Shown here: piece after piece, positions 21,501 through 29,205 of the stretch | Layout: every line of letters starts with the position of its first letter | Position numbering within the stretch: the first letter of the stretch is position 1 | Assembly: GCA_940671915.1 (NCBI GenBank) | Contig: CALNVZ010003432.1 | Span: 8,202,137 to 8,266,136, forward strand | Direction: 5' to 3' | Source of the DNA: Paracentrotus lividus | Taxonomy: Eukaryota > Echinodermata > Echinoidea > Camarodonta > Echinidae | Length of the DNA: 64,000 bases | Made by a program: the position numbers and the translations under genes | The notes under the pieces: model-generated | The model's database searches: none | The model's input: only the letters and a program-made list of their open reading frames with translations | What the model was told of the DNA's origin: nothing

Positions 21501-22047
21501 AATATGCACTGATGCATACTGAAAAATTCAGACCATAATTCTAAACTTTGTTGACCGAGATGTACGTCTAATTCCATTTGAGTTTAAGTTAAAAAATATT
21601 ATAATGATATCATAATTTCATTAATATATCCAACCAAAAAAAAAACATCCATATCCTGAGATAAGATGATGGTTACATGTAGCAATGATACAGATCTACT
21701 CCCAAAAGAAAAACCAACAAAAAAAAAGCCCTGACAGCCACAAATCATACCTGAAAATAACCTCGATATTTACACAAAATAATTTAAAACTTGTAGGAAA
21801 AATAGTGTCAATTGGAAAGAGTCAAACCAAATGACTCGTCATGAGAGAAGAGAATAATAGCCTTTTGCTCATTTAAGTGTCAATCAATTTTGGAATGCAT
21901 TCAAATATCAATAGTTTAAAGACATTAAACATGGTTAAGTTTCACACTTTTCACACTCAACAACAACATCATCATCAGGCATCACTTACCGCTCACTTGT
22001 AGCAATAGAAAGCCAATTATACTGATGCTGGAGATCAGAATAGACAT
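2937..22047 (-). CDS. SCPEP1: Retinoid-inducible-type serine carboxypeptidase, complete 14-exon gene
   Basis: A peptidase family S10 serine carboxypeptidase, expected to remove C-terminal residues in the secretory/lysosomal route. Splicing 14 exons gives 444 residues (human SCPEP1 is about 452). Exons on the minus strand are 22047-21990, 20676-20519, 17620-17531, 16633-16478, 15936-15862, 14650-14578, 14150-14113, 13596-13468, 12428-12350, 10543-10433, 8590-8528, 7975-7898, 6877-6714 and 2999-2937. All junctions are GT-AG and keep frame. Residues 1-19 form a hydrophobic signal peptide. GGPGGSS (73-79) is the oxyanion loop; Ser164 in SESYGG, Asp363 in GQLDLIC and His423 in KAGHM form the triad. 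WWLYY and DNPVGTGYSY are family signatures. The introns are packed with transposons, and exon 8 is followed by seven decayed copies of itself. No 5' UTR exon or TATA box could be fixed; a minus-strand AATAAA lies at 2247-2252, about 690 bases past the stop. Confidence 0.95.
4041..5874. repeat. Dispersed GTCACACACGTGACC motif, eight copies
   Basis: The near-palindromic 15-16-mer GGTCACACACGTGACC (or without its first G) occurs at 4041, 4202, 4222 (inverted), 4791, 5459, 5483, 5679 and 5859. Each contains the E-box CACGTG. Spacing is irregular apart from the 589-bp step caused by the tandem duplication. Confidence 0.9.
4830..5357. mobile_element. Truncated, inverted copy of the 9409-10111 MITE family
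   Basis: In reverse orientation it shares the ATTTCAGCC(G)ATGAAAGTGAAAATAATCA region, the CATAAGAAATTCATAAAACAAT region, the TGCACGATGGTAGTG area and the CTAGGGTTGAG end with 9409-10111. It sits inside the 3.07-kb element. Confidence 0.7.
6225..6545. repeat. Two adjacent copies of the TCATTGACTGTACATG interspersed repeat
   Basis: The core 'ccactcattgactgtacatg ttaaaatcag' appears at about 6282 and again, slightly changed, at about 6453, each followed by a C-rich tract and a 'tcaaatc.tggatc' word. Related to 1395-1580 and 8760-8910. Confidence 0.65.
6714..6877 (-). CDS. SCPEP1: SCPEP1 exon 13 (catalytic histidine)
   Basis: Encodes GTELWVQRLTWPGIAHF through FFWIMKAGHM; His423 completes the triad. 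Acceptor TTTCAG, donor GTGAGC, ends in phase 0. Confidence 0.96.
6968..7347. mobile_element. MITE with CTGGTGTATAGTTTTGG ends
   Basis: Left TTAAAGCTGGTGTATAGTTT and right AAACTATACACCACGTTTAA are inverted repeats about 380 bp apart in SCPEP1 intron 12. No coding capacity. Confidence 0.75.
7898..7975 (-). CDS. SCPEP1: SCPEP1 exon 12 (catalytic aspartate)
   Basis: Encodes VDDLLKNSELHVIVYNGQLD then LICDTP; Asp363 in QLDLIC is the predicted triad residue. Acceptor TTCCAG, donor GTTAGT. Confidence 0.95.
8528..8590 (-). CDS. SCPEP1: SCPEP1 exon 11 (63 bp)
   Basis: Encodes GQSGEVFEQQSGDFMKPVI then DI. Acceptor AATAG, donor GTAAGT, phase 1 at both ends. Confidence 0.93.
8760..8910. repeat. Copy of the TCATTGACTGTACATG interspersed repeat
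   Basis: Carries 'cttattgactgtacatg', then 'atcgggcctgg' and a C run, like 6282-6370. The rest of this intron (8591-9408) shows nothing else recognisable. Confidence 0.6.
9409..10111. mobile_element. MITE with AACCCTAATCAGACTGGGG ends
   Basis: A 703-bp element with inverted ends AACCCTAATCAGACTGGGG and CCCAGTCTGATTAGGGTT. Just inside both ends is a palindrome made of a G run, CCATGATGG and a C run. Relatives: 58937-59719 (complete), 4830-5357 and 50268-50597 (truncated). Confidence 0.85.
10433..10543 (-). CDS. SCPEP1: SCPEP1 exon 10
   Basis: Encodes ERLRRRHLDVYQNDALSELM then NGPIKKKLGIPDNVVWG, a clear SCPEP1 match. Acceptor TTGCAG, donor GTAAGA, phase 1 at both ends. Confidence 0.95.
10544..11240. 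other. SCPEP1 intron 9, left part: purine-rich simple repeats
   Basis: Contains (GA)n at about 10610-10640 and a GACA-rich stretch to 10810. The open frames seen here on both strands are by-products of these simple repeats. 10860-11240 is AT-rich with nothing recognised. Confidence 0.7.
11241..12297. mobile_element. Palindromic (foldback) TA-flanked DNA element, copy 1
   Basis: Begins CAGTGTGTTCCTAAAAAA and ends with its complement TTTTTTTAGGAACACACTG, flanked by TA (11239-11240 and 12298-12299) as in Tc1/mariner insertions. The complementarity runs far inward: the arm with CATCAGCTTTAATTTGAGAC, GTCACAGAGTTAGGGTCC and GATAGGTACAAAACCC at 11340-11440 is mirrored at 12090-12200, so nearly the whole 1,057 bp folds on itself. 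No transposase frame. Confidence 0.88.
12350..12428 (-). CDS. SCPEP1: SCPEP1 exon 9
   Basis: Acceptor CATAG at 12433-12429 gives phase 0 and YSDNVNFYNILEHNVP; the nearer TTCAG would put a TGA in frame, so the upstream acceptor is chosen. Donor GTGAGT at 12349, ends in phase 1. Confidence 0.9.
12605..13467 (-). pseudogene. Seven decayed tandem copies of SCPEP1 exon 8
   Basis: Directly downstream of exon 8 the same 105-180 bp unit recurs at about 13467-13290, 13289-13171, 13170-13066, 13065-12951, 12950-12821, 12820-12681 and 12680-12605. Shared landmarks in each are TTGATACTGTTGGCTT-like starts, AAGGCTGTGCAGG, AAAGAGGCCTTTGACCAAGG and a GAAGAG end. Units 12950-12821 and 12820-12681 are near-intact: the first has one internal TAG, the second reads about 35 codons before TAA. 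Several keep a GTAAGT or GTGAGT at the unit end, i.e. a donor-like site, but none has an intron-like acceptor of its own. They look like non-coding relics inside intron 8. Confidence 0.9.
13468..13596 (-). CDS. SCPEP1: SCPEP1 exon 8, the intact member of an eight-unit exon array
   Basis: Forty-three codons in phase 0 at both ends, from SLLDTVGFKAVQEK to LWGETEAVLEE. Acceptor TCACAG, donor GTAAAG. It is the only unit of the array without stops or frameshifts, and both flanks join in frame to exons 7 and 9. The degenerate copies begin at its very next base (13467). Confidence 0.93.
14113..14150 (-). CDS. SCPEP1: SCPEP1 exon 7 (38 bp)
   Basis: A short exon completing Asp and encoding YVMTWGPYLRAT, matching the family stretch after GDSWISPV. 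Acceptor TTCCAG, donor GTGAGT. Confidence 0.92.
14578..14650 (-). CDS. SCPEP1: SCPEP1 exon 6
   Basis: Encodes AIQAGKVKANFHGFAMGDSW then ISPV; GDSWISPV is the S10 substrate-cleft segment. Acceptor GACAG, donor GTAAGT, ends in phase 1. Confidence 0.94.
14651..15861. other. SCPEP1 intron 5, no recognised feature
   Basis: AT-rich sequence between exons 6 and 5; I see no gene, clear repeat or RNA element. Confidence 0.6.
15862..15936 (-). CDS. SCPEP1: SCPEP1 exon 5 (catalytic serine)
   Basis: Twenty-five codons with FSESYGGKM; Ser164 is the predicted nucleophile. Acceptor TTCAG, donor GTATGT. Confidence 0.96.
15937..16477. other. SCPEP1 intron 4, no recognised feature
   Basis: AT-rich, nothing recognised. 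Confidence 0.6.
16478..16633 (-). CDS. SCPEP1: SCPEP1 exon 4
   Basis: Fifty-two codons in phase 0 at both ends, with LFIDNPVGTGYSY, the conserved S10 segment before the catalytic serine. Acceptor CTCAG, donor GTAACC. Confidence 0.96.
16634..17530. other. SCPEP1 intron 3, no recognised feature
   Basis: AT-rich with short homopolymers; no gene or bounded repeat recognised. Confidence 0.6.
17531..17620 (-). CDS. SCPEP1: SCPEP1 exon 3 (oxyanion loop)
   Basis: Thirty codons starting GGPGGSSTGFGNF and ending NPRNTTW. Acceptor GCAAG, donor GTAAGA, phase 0 at both ends. GGPGG is the S10 family substrate/oxyanion signature. Confidence 0.96.
17895..18002. repeat. Short inverted-repeat element (GGCGTAAATCC ends)
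   Basis: GGCGTAAATCC at the left and GGATTTACGCC at the right frame an inner inverted pair (ATCAGGGGGGGAT and ATCCCCCCTGAT), about 108 bp in all. Likely a tiny MITE. Confidence 0.7.
18137..19025. repeat. Divergent tandem repeat interrupted by the 18241-18617 MITE
   Basis: A phrase like 'aggaagacaatgcatcaaa' followed by a CATGAA and CTGAGnAAA..CACTTTTCT region recurs at about 18180, 18720 and 18910. Copies are diverged; unit about 200 bp. Confidence 0.5.
18241..18617. mobile_element. Palindromic MITE with poly-T and poly-A arms
   Basis: Left end GGCCAAAAAAAAAATTGTTT and right end AAACAATTTTTTTTTTTGGCC are inverted, with inner CCGACCGACC/GGTCGGG-type arms and opposing T and A homopolymers. 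Open frames of 60-130 codons here are artefacts of it. Confidence 0.8.
19421..19494 (+). repeat. tRNA-derived SINE head
   Basis: A tRNA-like segment with an A-box-like GCTCAGTGGATAGAGC and a B box GGTTCGATCCC. There is no proper acceptor-stem pairing, and it runs into a T/A tail, so it reads as a SINE rather than a working tRNA. Confidence 0.65.
20519..20676 (-). CDS. SCPEP1: SCPEP1 exon 2
   Basis: Acceptor CTTCAG at 20682-20677, donor GTAAGC at 20518. Encodes the mature N-terminus through WDYVEVRPKANMFWWLYY to PLVLWLQ, ending in phase 0 directly before the GGPGG loop. Confidence 0.95.
21020..21240. other. GC-rich island in SCPEP1 intron 1
   Basis: Local CG-dinucleotide density is well above the surroundings (many CGC, GCG and CGA words). 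No conserved frame; it could be a repeat or a regulatory island. Confidence 0.35.
21252..21328. repeat. 77-bp near-perfect palindrome (hairpin)
   Basis: GTAGATCTTGAGTTACTTACC at 21252 (one base past 20, so given in two parts: GTAGATCTTGAG + TTACTTACC) is mirrored by GGTAAGTAGCTCAAGATCTAC ending 21328 (GGTAAGTAG + CTCAAGATCTAC), with arms meeting at GGGATTATCCC. Only a few mismatches. Lies in SCPEP1 intron 1. Confidence 0.85.
21990..22047 (-). CDS. SCPEP1: SCPEP1 exon 1 (signal peptide)
   Basis: ATG at 22047 opens 19 codons of a typical signal peptide (basic-free, rich in I, L, S), then one base of codon 20. The donor is GTAAGT beginning at 21989. Joining to exon 2 gives Ala20, a good signal-peptidase context (QVS-A). 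Confidence 0.88.
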
Positions 22048-22400
22048 GATGATTGTTTTCAGTATCAAGAAAACAATATCTTTGTCAAAGAGCAAAGAAT
22101 TGATTTAGATATCTACTTTAGATGAGAGAATATACTAGGAAGATAAAAAGAAGAACAAGATGAAGTAGCTGGTGCTGACAATGAACGTGAAAGATCCCGC
22201 AGTTCTCCCAATCACACTTATGCTAGGTCCAGGACTCTAGGAATGGAGGAATTCAACTGAAGATCATGAACTTTCACAACAGTTATTGCAGTGTGATGTG
22301 TGTGCCTGTGAGTGGGGCGTACTTTGTTGTGAAAGCATCACGTGCAAAAGATGATCACGGCAGGTCAGGTGACTTGGTTGGTAGTCACGTGACACACAAA

Positions 22401-22424
22401 NNNNNNNNNNNNNNNNNNNNNNNN
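22401..22424. other. Assembly gap, 24 N
   Basis: Run of N just before a poly-G tract at a MITE end. Confidence 1.
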
Positions 22425-22774
22425 GGGGGGGGGTCACTCACCACAGTCATGATGTGCTACGCAAGCGTGTCCCCAAAAAGCATCGAAAAGGGTCTGTTTT
22501 CAGCCTTTCGGCGGCGTCGACGCTTTCCTTAAAATAAGGGTGTTTTTTTATTTTAGTCGCTATTTTCATCAAAATAGGGGTGTTTTCAGCAGAAATTGCC
22601 ATTTTGAGGTCAAAATTTCACGGTGTTTACGCCATTTAGGGTATGTTTTTCCCAGTCAGACGTCGAAAAGGGGTGCAAATTTGACTACATGCAATGAGAC
22701 GTTAATGGTCCATTTTCAGGAGGCGGGGACACGCATGGGTAGCATTTTTTTCTTTGAGTGACCCCCCCCCCCCC
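22425..22774. mobile_element. MITE with GGGGTCACTCA ends, next to an N run
   Basis: Left GGGGGGGGTCACTCA and right TGAGTGACCCCCCCC are inverted. Inner arms GCTACGCAAGCGTGTCCCC and GGGGACACGCATGGGTAGC also pair. The left end touches the N run 22401-22424, so the assembly broke at the G homopolymer. Confidence 0.8.
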
Positions 22775-23245
22775 GGGGTATAAATCGACGGGGGGGGGGC
22801 GGACGCCCCATCATTATAAACTTAAGGCAAAAAATTGCCTTAATATTTTAAAGTTTACATAACGTTATGAGATTTGTGTAATGTAATTGAAATAGGAAAT
22901 AAAATTCACGTAAAAGAACATTCTTCAAATTTATTAAGGTAAAAAGTTATTTGCTTCAAGTAAAACCCAAAAACCAAACTACAGTCAAGAAGAAATAATT
23001 AATCAATTAATGGCATTGCTTATTAGTTGTCATTCAGGTTTGGCAAGTCGATCAACGATCATACCAGGGAAGGTGTCACCTTCCCTGATCATATGCTGAA
23101 TAGGTGTTCCGATTCTTCGATTCTTCGATAAGCTGTTATTGTTACGAAATATTATCTAATAGGCCTATACCAGTATCTTATTTTCATAATAATTATTTTA
23201 TATTGTTACATATTCCCACAATGATACATTCAGATTTGTTACTCA

Positions 23246-23497
23246 TTAGGGAGGTATCTCCCTTCGCGGAAACTACTTTGAAACAAGTTTGAGACTGATT
23301 TAAAACAACTTTGAGTCGTCGCGGTGACGTCTCCCGAACGTTTCATAAGTCGCGGAAACTATACTTTGAGACGGTTCTTTGAAACTGCTTTGAGATAGTT
23401 TTTGAAAATTCTCGCGGAGACGTCTCTATTACTTTTTATCGGTCGCGGAAACGATTCCGTCGCTGAGACGTCTCCGCGAAGTGAGATACCACCCTAA
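23246..23497. mobile_element. MITE with TTAGGGNGGTATCTC ends
   Basis: TTAGGGAGGTATCTCCCTTC at the left is mirrored by GAAGTGAGATACCACCCTAA at the right. The interior is rich in CGCGGAGACGTCTC and CGCGGAAAC words. Confidence 0.82.
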
Positions 23498-25793
23498 GTT
23501 TATACCATTTTCAAGTAACAAAATGGGTTTGTTTTTCCCCTGAATAATGGTAACCTGATCTGAGTGCCAAACGTGTTACAGAGTGCTCTTGTCAAATGTT
23601 ATAATGGTCGAAATAATAGGCCTCCAACAACAAAAGATGCAGATGAAATGTCGTGTTTTATTTTTTCAGCTTCATATTAATTATGTTTTTATTTATGTTT
23701 TCATTTTACTGATAATACCAATCAACCAACCAATGAAGGCTCGCTAGCCGACAGCTAGTAAATAATAGATGAGAGGTACGGGTTTGACTCTCCTTTTCGA
23801 CTACTGGTAAATTGATATGTTATTTTTATTTCGACTATATGTATGCCTGTACGCCACCCTAGATAAACCGAATTTACAAGCTTTGTTATGTGTAAAAACA
23901 CTTTAAGGCCTTCTTTGATCTTACGAGGAAACCAGACAAACTCAGAGAAGCAGATATGTAAATACAATCTGTGTACTCACCACCAGTCAACAAGAACCTT
24001 TGTAATGGCAACGTATGAATACAATGTGACGTAATCACTTTCTATCGTTCTTGAACTGGTCGCATTAACATGGACCCTAGAGCATTTTTTGTACCTGTAT
24101 ACGTATAAGGAGGCATAATATTTCAATCACAAAATTACTAACAGGGAAATATCCAATTCCACCAAGTACATCTTTATCGAATCTTTTTGGGAGGGATTTA
24201 TACCAAGAATCTACCGTACATTGGAGCCAATCGAAGATGGACAAAATGTGTCGTATAGATTCGTCGGAAACACCGTTTTCAATTATTCGTTGACGCCATG
24301 GTTGGTTGACGCAGCATCATTCTCATCATCGGTGTAGAATTTCACATCGCCATGCAGTGTAGCCAATAAAATCCACATCATGAATAGGCGGTAACAAATT
24401 AATTTGATGCCACTTTTGCCAAGGGTTCAAGAATTTTTGGTTGAATAACTAGATTTTAACGAGGTATATGGAGTTAACATCGAGGCAACATATCGCGAGT
24501 TAACCAGACACAGAAAAGGTAAGAAAACTTACATTAAAGGCTACATATTAATCAAACTATATGGTACATAAGCTACCTCATTTAATAGTTGTTGTTACTT
24601 TAACCTTTCAACTTTTAATTGAAAAATCTACATGTTGTTGTTGCTATTGTTTATAGGTTCGTTGTTATACATTTTGTGTAGATATTATTACAGACAATTT
24701 TTAAATGTGAAGACAATGTATGGATTCTAATGGAGATTTTTTTTGTTGTATTGGTTGACGGAGATAATCCATTGTTCAACTTCACTTAAAACGCAAATAC
24801 CCACCCGTACCACCAGGCCATATTGCAACATAATTATATTCACCACAAGAAACTGAAAATAATTTGGCATTTCGAGGTTACAGACTTACAGTGAAACCTA
24901 TTTGTAATACAGGACTACATGTCCACTGCATGTTATCCAACACAAAGATATTCATATTTTCAGGGTGTGGTCTTTTCTCTTTCTCTGTGCCTTATTTGCA
25001 TTATCTCGTTCTCTGTGAAAAGTCGAGTAAACATAGTACCATGTTAACAGTAACAAATTGATGAAATCGGTTTCATGATTTTGTTCACTCATACCCCTAC
25101 CTCCCAAAATGATGAATTGTATTTTGTATTCACATTTTGTTAAAAATATTGAAGAAAACGTGAATGAACAAGTAATGCTTTCACTTTCGGAATATACAGA
25201 AATGGTCGACAACATTAAAAGTTTATGAATGAAATCTCCAGAAAATAATATAGATTCAAAAAAGCATACACTTTAACCATGTTGAAACATTAATTTGTCA
25301 GGGGAGATATACAGTTTATGATTTTGTTTTCTTTAACCTGACAATATACTCTTCTACCCTCCTCCTAGGCCTATACCGTATGCTACGCTAATATTACTTC
25401 ATTTTTGTTTCTATTCCTGTTCTTTATTCAGATTATAGCCTCCTAAGGGATGAATCTACTGGGAACATAATCACATTGATTATGGTTATTCTACAACGAT
25501 GTGACCTGTCGCCTCTTTTTACTACATTTTCCCTGATGCTCGCAAGTTGATGTCATCACCCATAGACCACTGATCAACAATTCAAACGAAAATCTTGACA
25601 ATCTTATTTTGGGTTTGATTATCATCACCCCGTTTCGTCGTCACTTTGTCTTCTTTTGTTTAAAGCAAAGGTATAATTTCTAATTAGCGAAATTAAGTTG
25701 ATGAAAGATTTTGTTGTCCTAATGGCCACACTTAGCTGAATGATAGGACCGTACTGATTTGCATAACTACGTAATCATCATCACCCTTTCACT

Positions 25794-27566
25794 ATGCATG
25801 TAATGAGTGTGGCATCCTTGAGGCGCACGGCGTTTATTCTTTTATCGGTGATGGGGCTTTTCTTGGTCCTTTCCTGCTTCATCTCGACAGAAGACTACTT
25901 CATGAAACAGGCCAGAATCGTTCAAATTGCGAATGATGGGACGACGCATGATTCGGTCACGGCCGCGAAAACTACCCATAAATCTTTGCGTCAAACGACC
26001 GAAAAACGTGGAGATCGATATCGATATCGCTCGACGACTCATGCGGTAGGGTTGACGAACTCTCATCTCAACTCGTCCACTGTAGGAAAATCAACCAAAA
26101 CTTTTCATTCAGCTATCACAGATCTAGATATCAAAAGTTTTGTTGAAAGGCTCGATGCTAATAAAACGGAAGTAGGCCGTCAACCAGGACGTATTGTAAG
26201 GAATAACAGGATTACAAGAATCGTTAAAGGAATGAACTATGAAGTCATAGAAACTAAAGATGTTCAGAACTTCACTGATAATAAAACCAATGTTGATTTG
26301 TTTCCCCCTCATCAATCGGAGGAAAAGGTTCCAATGGAAACCTTGGAGAATAAGAGCGATGCCGTGATGATGAAACCCAAGGAACCAGTTCATAAGAATA
26401 CCTTCCTGTCCGTAAAATATAAGAACACCGACAGGATTCAGGACTTCAAGCAAATGATTGATGGGCAGAAAGGTGTACCAGCAGGTGGCCAAGAAGATGA
26501 TGATGATGGTGACGAGAAAGAGATCAAGGAAGATGCAGTATTTTCTTTAATCAAGCAGCGCAACAGTAAACACCATAGTTCAAAACGCAATTTTTTCGAC
26601 TTGATGTCGAAAGGTAGGACGCGTTTAGTGATAGGACATAGTAGTATCAATAGAAGTGTTCTCAGGAAGGTGCAATGGAAACCACATTATGATAGCCACA
26701 ACTACAGCTATCTCATGACACCAGACACCAACTGCTTGGATCTTAACGGAGAATACATAGATGTGACGTTGGTAGTCTTTATCTTGACCAGTCCAGTCCA
26801 TTATTCAAATCGCCGTGTCATTCGTCACACTTGGAAATCGCAAGCGCAGAGGGAACGACTGGACATGAGGATCATATTCCTCTTAGGAGCAACGGATGAC
26901 ATTGTCGTGCAGCATTACATCGAAGACGAGGCGAAACAACATCGCGACATTCTGCAGGAGGACTTCCATGATTCCTACGTCAACCTCACTCTCAAGACCA
27001 TCATGGGGCTCAAGTGGAGCTCCATGTCATGTCCCAAAGCTAAATTCGTCATGAAGGTTGACGATGACGTCGCGGTTAACGTCGTAGACCTGATGGCTTA
27101 TCTGAAGACACTTGACCCCGATGAGGACTTCATCGGCGGGCTCGTCACGAAAGGTGCCATACCGTACCGCAATTCCAACAAGAAGTGGTATGTCTCCGAG
27201 GAGATCTACCCACACCCGACATACCCGCCTTATCCTCAGGGCAAGAGCTACATCATGACGATGAACGTCTCTCGGCAACTATTTGAGACTTCCAAGCAGC
27301 TGGAGATATTTCCTTGGGAGGATGTCTTCATCGGTCTCTGTCTTCAAAGGATCAACCTGTTACCATCTCAGATAGAAGGTTTTGATTACTTCCAACCTGC
27401 AGCAGGATCTAGGAGAGAAATCTGGAGGAATGACGAATCGTTCAAAGTCCTTCAAGGGCTACTCATCGTGTTTGACTTGAACGAAGCCCAAATGGAAACA
27501 ATCTGGCATGTTTGGCGCTACAAGGAATGGCCAAAAGAGTACAATACAAAACAACGACATACTTGA
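25794..27566 (+). CDS. GT31 family beta-1,3-glycosyltransferase (galactosyl/GlcNAc-transferase type), intronless
   Basis: A single open frame of 590 codons. Residues about 10-31 (RTAFILLSVMGLFLVLSC) form a signal anchor, giving a type II Golgi membrane topology. A long, basic and acidic, low-complexity stem follows to about residue 315, with an acid cluster near 234-247. The GT31 domain starts near DVTLVVFILTSP (about 323). RRVIRHTW, the DDD metal-binding motif at 423-425 (KVDDDV) and FPWEDVFIG (EDV at 509-511) are all present. Expected to move galactose or GlcNAc from a UDP-sugar in beta-1,3 linkage; the exact donor and acceptor cannot be told from sequence. Single-exon GT31 genes are common. 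The start could also be the next Met (codon 4). TGA at 27564-27566. Confidence 0.92.
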   Translation: MHVMSVASLRRTAFILLSVMGLFLVLSCFISTEDYFMKQARIVQIANDGTTHDSVTAAKTTHKSLRQTTEKRGDRYRYRSTTHAVGLTNSHLNSSTVGKSTKTFHSAITDLDIKSFVERLDANKTEVGRQPGRIVRNNRITRIVKGMNYEVIETKDVQNFTDNKTNVDLFPPHQSEEKVPMETLENKSDAVMMKPKEPVHKNTFLSVKYKNTDRIQDFKQMIDGQKGVPAGGQEDDDDGDEKEIKEDAVFSLIKQRNSKHHSSKRNFFDLMSKGRTRLVIGHSSINRSVLRKVQWKPHYDSHNYSYLMTPDTNCLDLNGEYIDVTLVVFILTSPVHYSNRRVIRHTWKSQAQRERLDMRIIFLLGATDDIVVQHYIEDEAKQHRDILQEDFHDSYVNLTLKTIMGLKWSSMSCPKAKFVMKVDDDVAVNVVDLMAYLKTLDPDEDFIGGLVTKGAIPYRNSNKKWYVSEEIYPHPTYPPYPQGKSYIMTMNVSRQLFETSKQLEIFPWEDVFIGLCLQRINLLPSQIEGFDYFQPAAGSRREIWRNDESFKVLQGLLIVFDLNEAQMETIWHVWRYKEWPKEYNTKQRHT

Positions 27567-28195
27567 ATACAATCAAATTCTATGTGCTCTCTGGTATTTA
27601 TTTATTTTTTTTTTTTTTTTTTTAATATACTCATTGATATCGACTTCCTAAATTATATCTTGAATTTGAAGTGCAATTATATCTGTCAAAATCAAATTTC
27701 TGTGCCACATTGTTCTGTGTGTTCGTTTGTTTGTTTGTATGTTTGATTGTTTGTGTGTTTTTGTTTGTTTTCCTTTGCGATTGCCAGTGTCTACTTAAAA
27801 TTGACCTCTTAAATGATATTTTGATTATCTTCAGAGTGCAATAGGCTACAAATTGAAAGTTTTTTTTTAAAATATAGAAAAATATCAGGATATCGATGCA
27901 TTAAAATTGGTCACAATATTGGTGATCGACGTGTCTTACAGCCTGGCGTTACGTAGAGCGGCTGCTAACTCCTGCGAGTTTTTGAAAGAATGAATAGGAC
28001 CATGGTCACCTTACTCTTCTGATTCCGAAAAACCTGCACCTCCTACTAGACCTATGGATTTTCTGTGAACTCCGATGCAGGGATGGGCACGTGGGTTGTG
28101 ACCACGGCATTCATCAAATTATTATGAAGGAAAATAATTTTATTGAGGGAGGGGTAAGAAAGGAGATATACTAAGTAAATGGTTTGAACCAATCG

Positions 28196-28234
28196 GAGAG
28201 AGAGAGAGAGTGTGTGTGTGTGTGTGTGTGTGTG

Positions 28235-28267
<33 letters not shown>

Positions 28268-28309
28268 TGAGTGAGATAGAGTGAGAGAGAGAGAGAGAGA
28301 GAAGGAGAG

Positions 28310-28340
<31 letters not shown>
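28196..28340. repeat. Compound (AG)n/(TG)n microsatellite
   Basis: About 145 bp of GA, then TG, then GA dinucleotide repeats. The 105-codon minus-strand frame across it is an artefact. Confidence 0.97.
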
Positions 28341-28499
28341 TACAGACTGAGAGGAGGGGTCATATCCACCTAGTCTTACAGCATCAATTTTGGTCCAATC
28401 CTCTGGTTGTCCACTTAGGCTGAACTAATTTTGTCTATGAAAAAAATTGGTATGATTTCCGCTAGGTCTAATACATACTTGGTTTTATTTTTCTGTTAA

Positions 28500-28752
28500 A
28501 GTAACTCCTGTAGCCAGGAACTCGGAAAGCAGCTTTCAAAGCTGATCAACACCAGCACCAACACACTGATATTATAACCAATTACATAGGAACCATTTTA
28601 CGTCTAAGTTAATCAGTCATAGTGGCTGACCTTATAGACGACAGAAATTACTCTTGAGCCTTTTTTAAAATTAAAGTGGAGATAATGGCCGAGCTGGGAT
28701 TCGAACTCACAACCTTGCAATTATGCTCTAACCACTCGGCCACACGACCCGG
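28500..28752 (-). mobile_element. tRNA-related SINE with a body, minus strand
   Basis: On the minus strand the head has GTGTGGCCGAGTGGTTAGAG (A box) and GAGTTCGAATCCCAG (B box), like a tRNA with GGCC stem sequences. A body of about 180 bp follows, including TCAGCCACTATGACTGATTA and AGCTTTGAAAGCTGCTTTCC. The body may be one of the shared SINE central domains, but I cannot confirm which. Confidence 0.75.
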
Positions 28753-29205
28753 GTCTAATGAACACTTGGTATAATGGCAAATTCGTCTAATAACCAAATC
28801 GCCTGCGTACTTTTCGTCTAATCCCAAAATGAATATTTGACCCGTTACCAGTTTGCGGCAGATAATTGACTAAGTCATGTTAAACCAAGTGGACATTAAA
28901 CAAAATCGTTAGACAAAATGGTAAATAGGCAAAGTGGCAATAAGTAGATGAAATGGAATTAGATCATGTGGGATGAGCCCAAACGGGCATTAGTCAAAGT
29001 GGGTTTAGACCAAGTGGCAAATTACCGGGGCAGAGGGAGTTGAAGTGAAAGAACGAGAAAAAGGAAGTTTGTATGGACTTTTATTTGCAAAGAATGAATT
29101 AATGTATTTTAACACAAAGGTTTTTTAGCACCGTAAAGATCTTGAGCCGCTGTCGTTAAAACATATTTCCTCGTTCGAAAAATTATTTCTTTATTTGCAA
29201 ACTGA

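Larger units (their letters stand above)
22048..25793. other. Intergenic region between the divergent SCPEP1 and GT31 genes
   Basis: Any promoters of both genes should lie here, but no TATA or initiator can be assigned with confidence. It contains two MITEs (22425-22774 and 23246-23497) and a 24-base N run (22401-22424). 23500-25790 is AT-rich with nothing recognised. Confidence 0.6.
27567..29205. other. Intergenic region downstream of the GT31 gene
   Basis: Contains a T run (27604-27623), GTTT-rich sequence near 27720-27770, a compound AG/TG microsatellite (28196-28340) and a SINE (28500-28752). No gene seen. Confidence 0.6.

Noticed and set aside
28052..28369. 105-codon minus-strand frame rich in S, L, H and T
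   Set aside because: Translation of the AG/TG microsatellite.
28686..28752. Possible functional tRNA on the minus strand
   Set aside because: The head resembles a tRNA but is fused to a SINE body and lacks a terminating T run right after the 3' stem.
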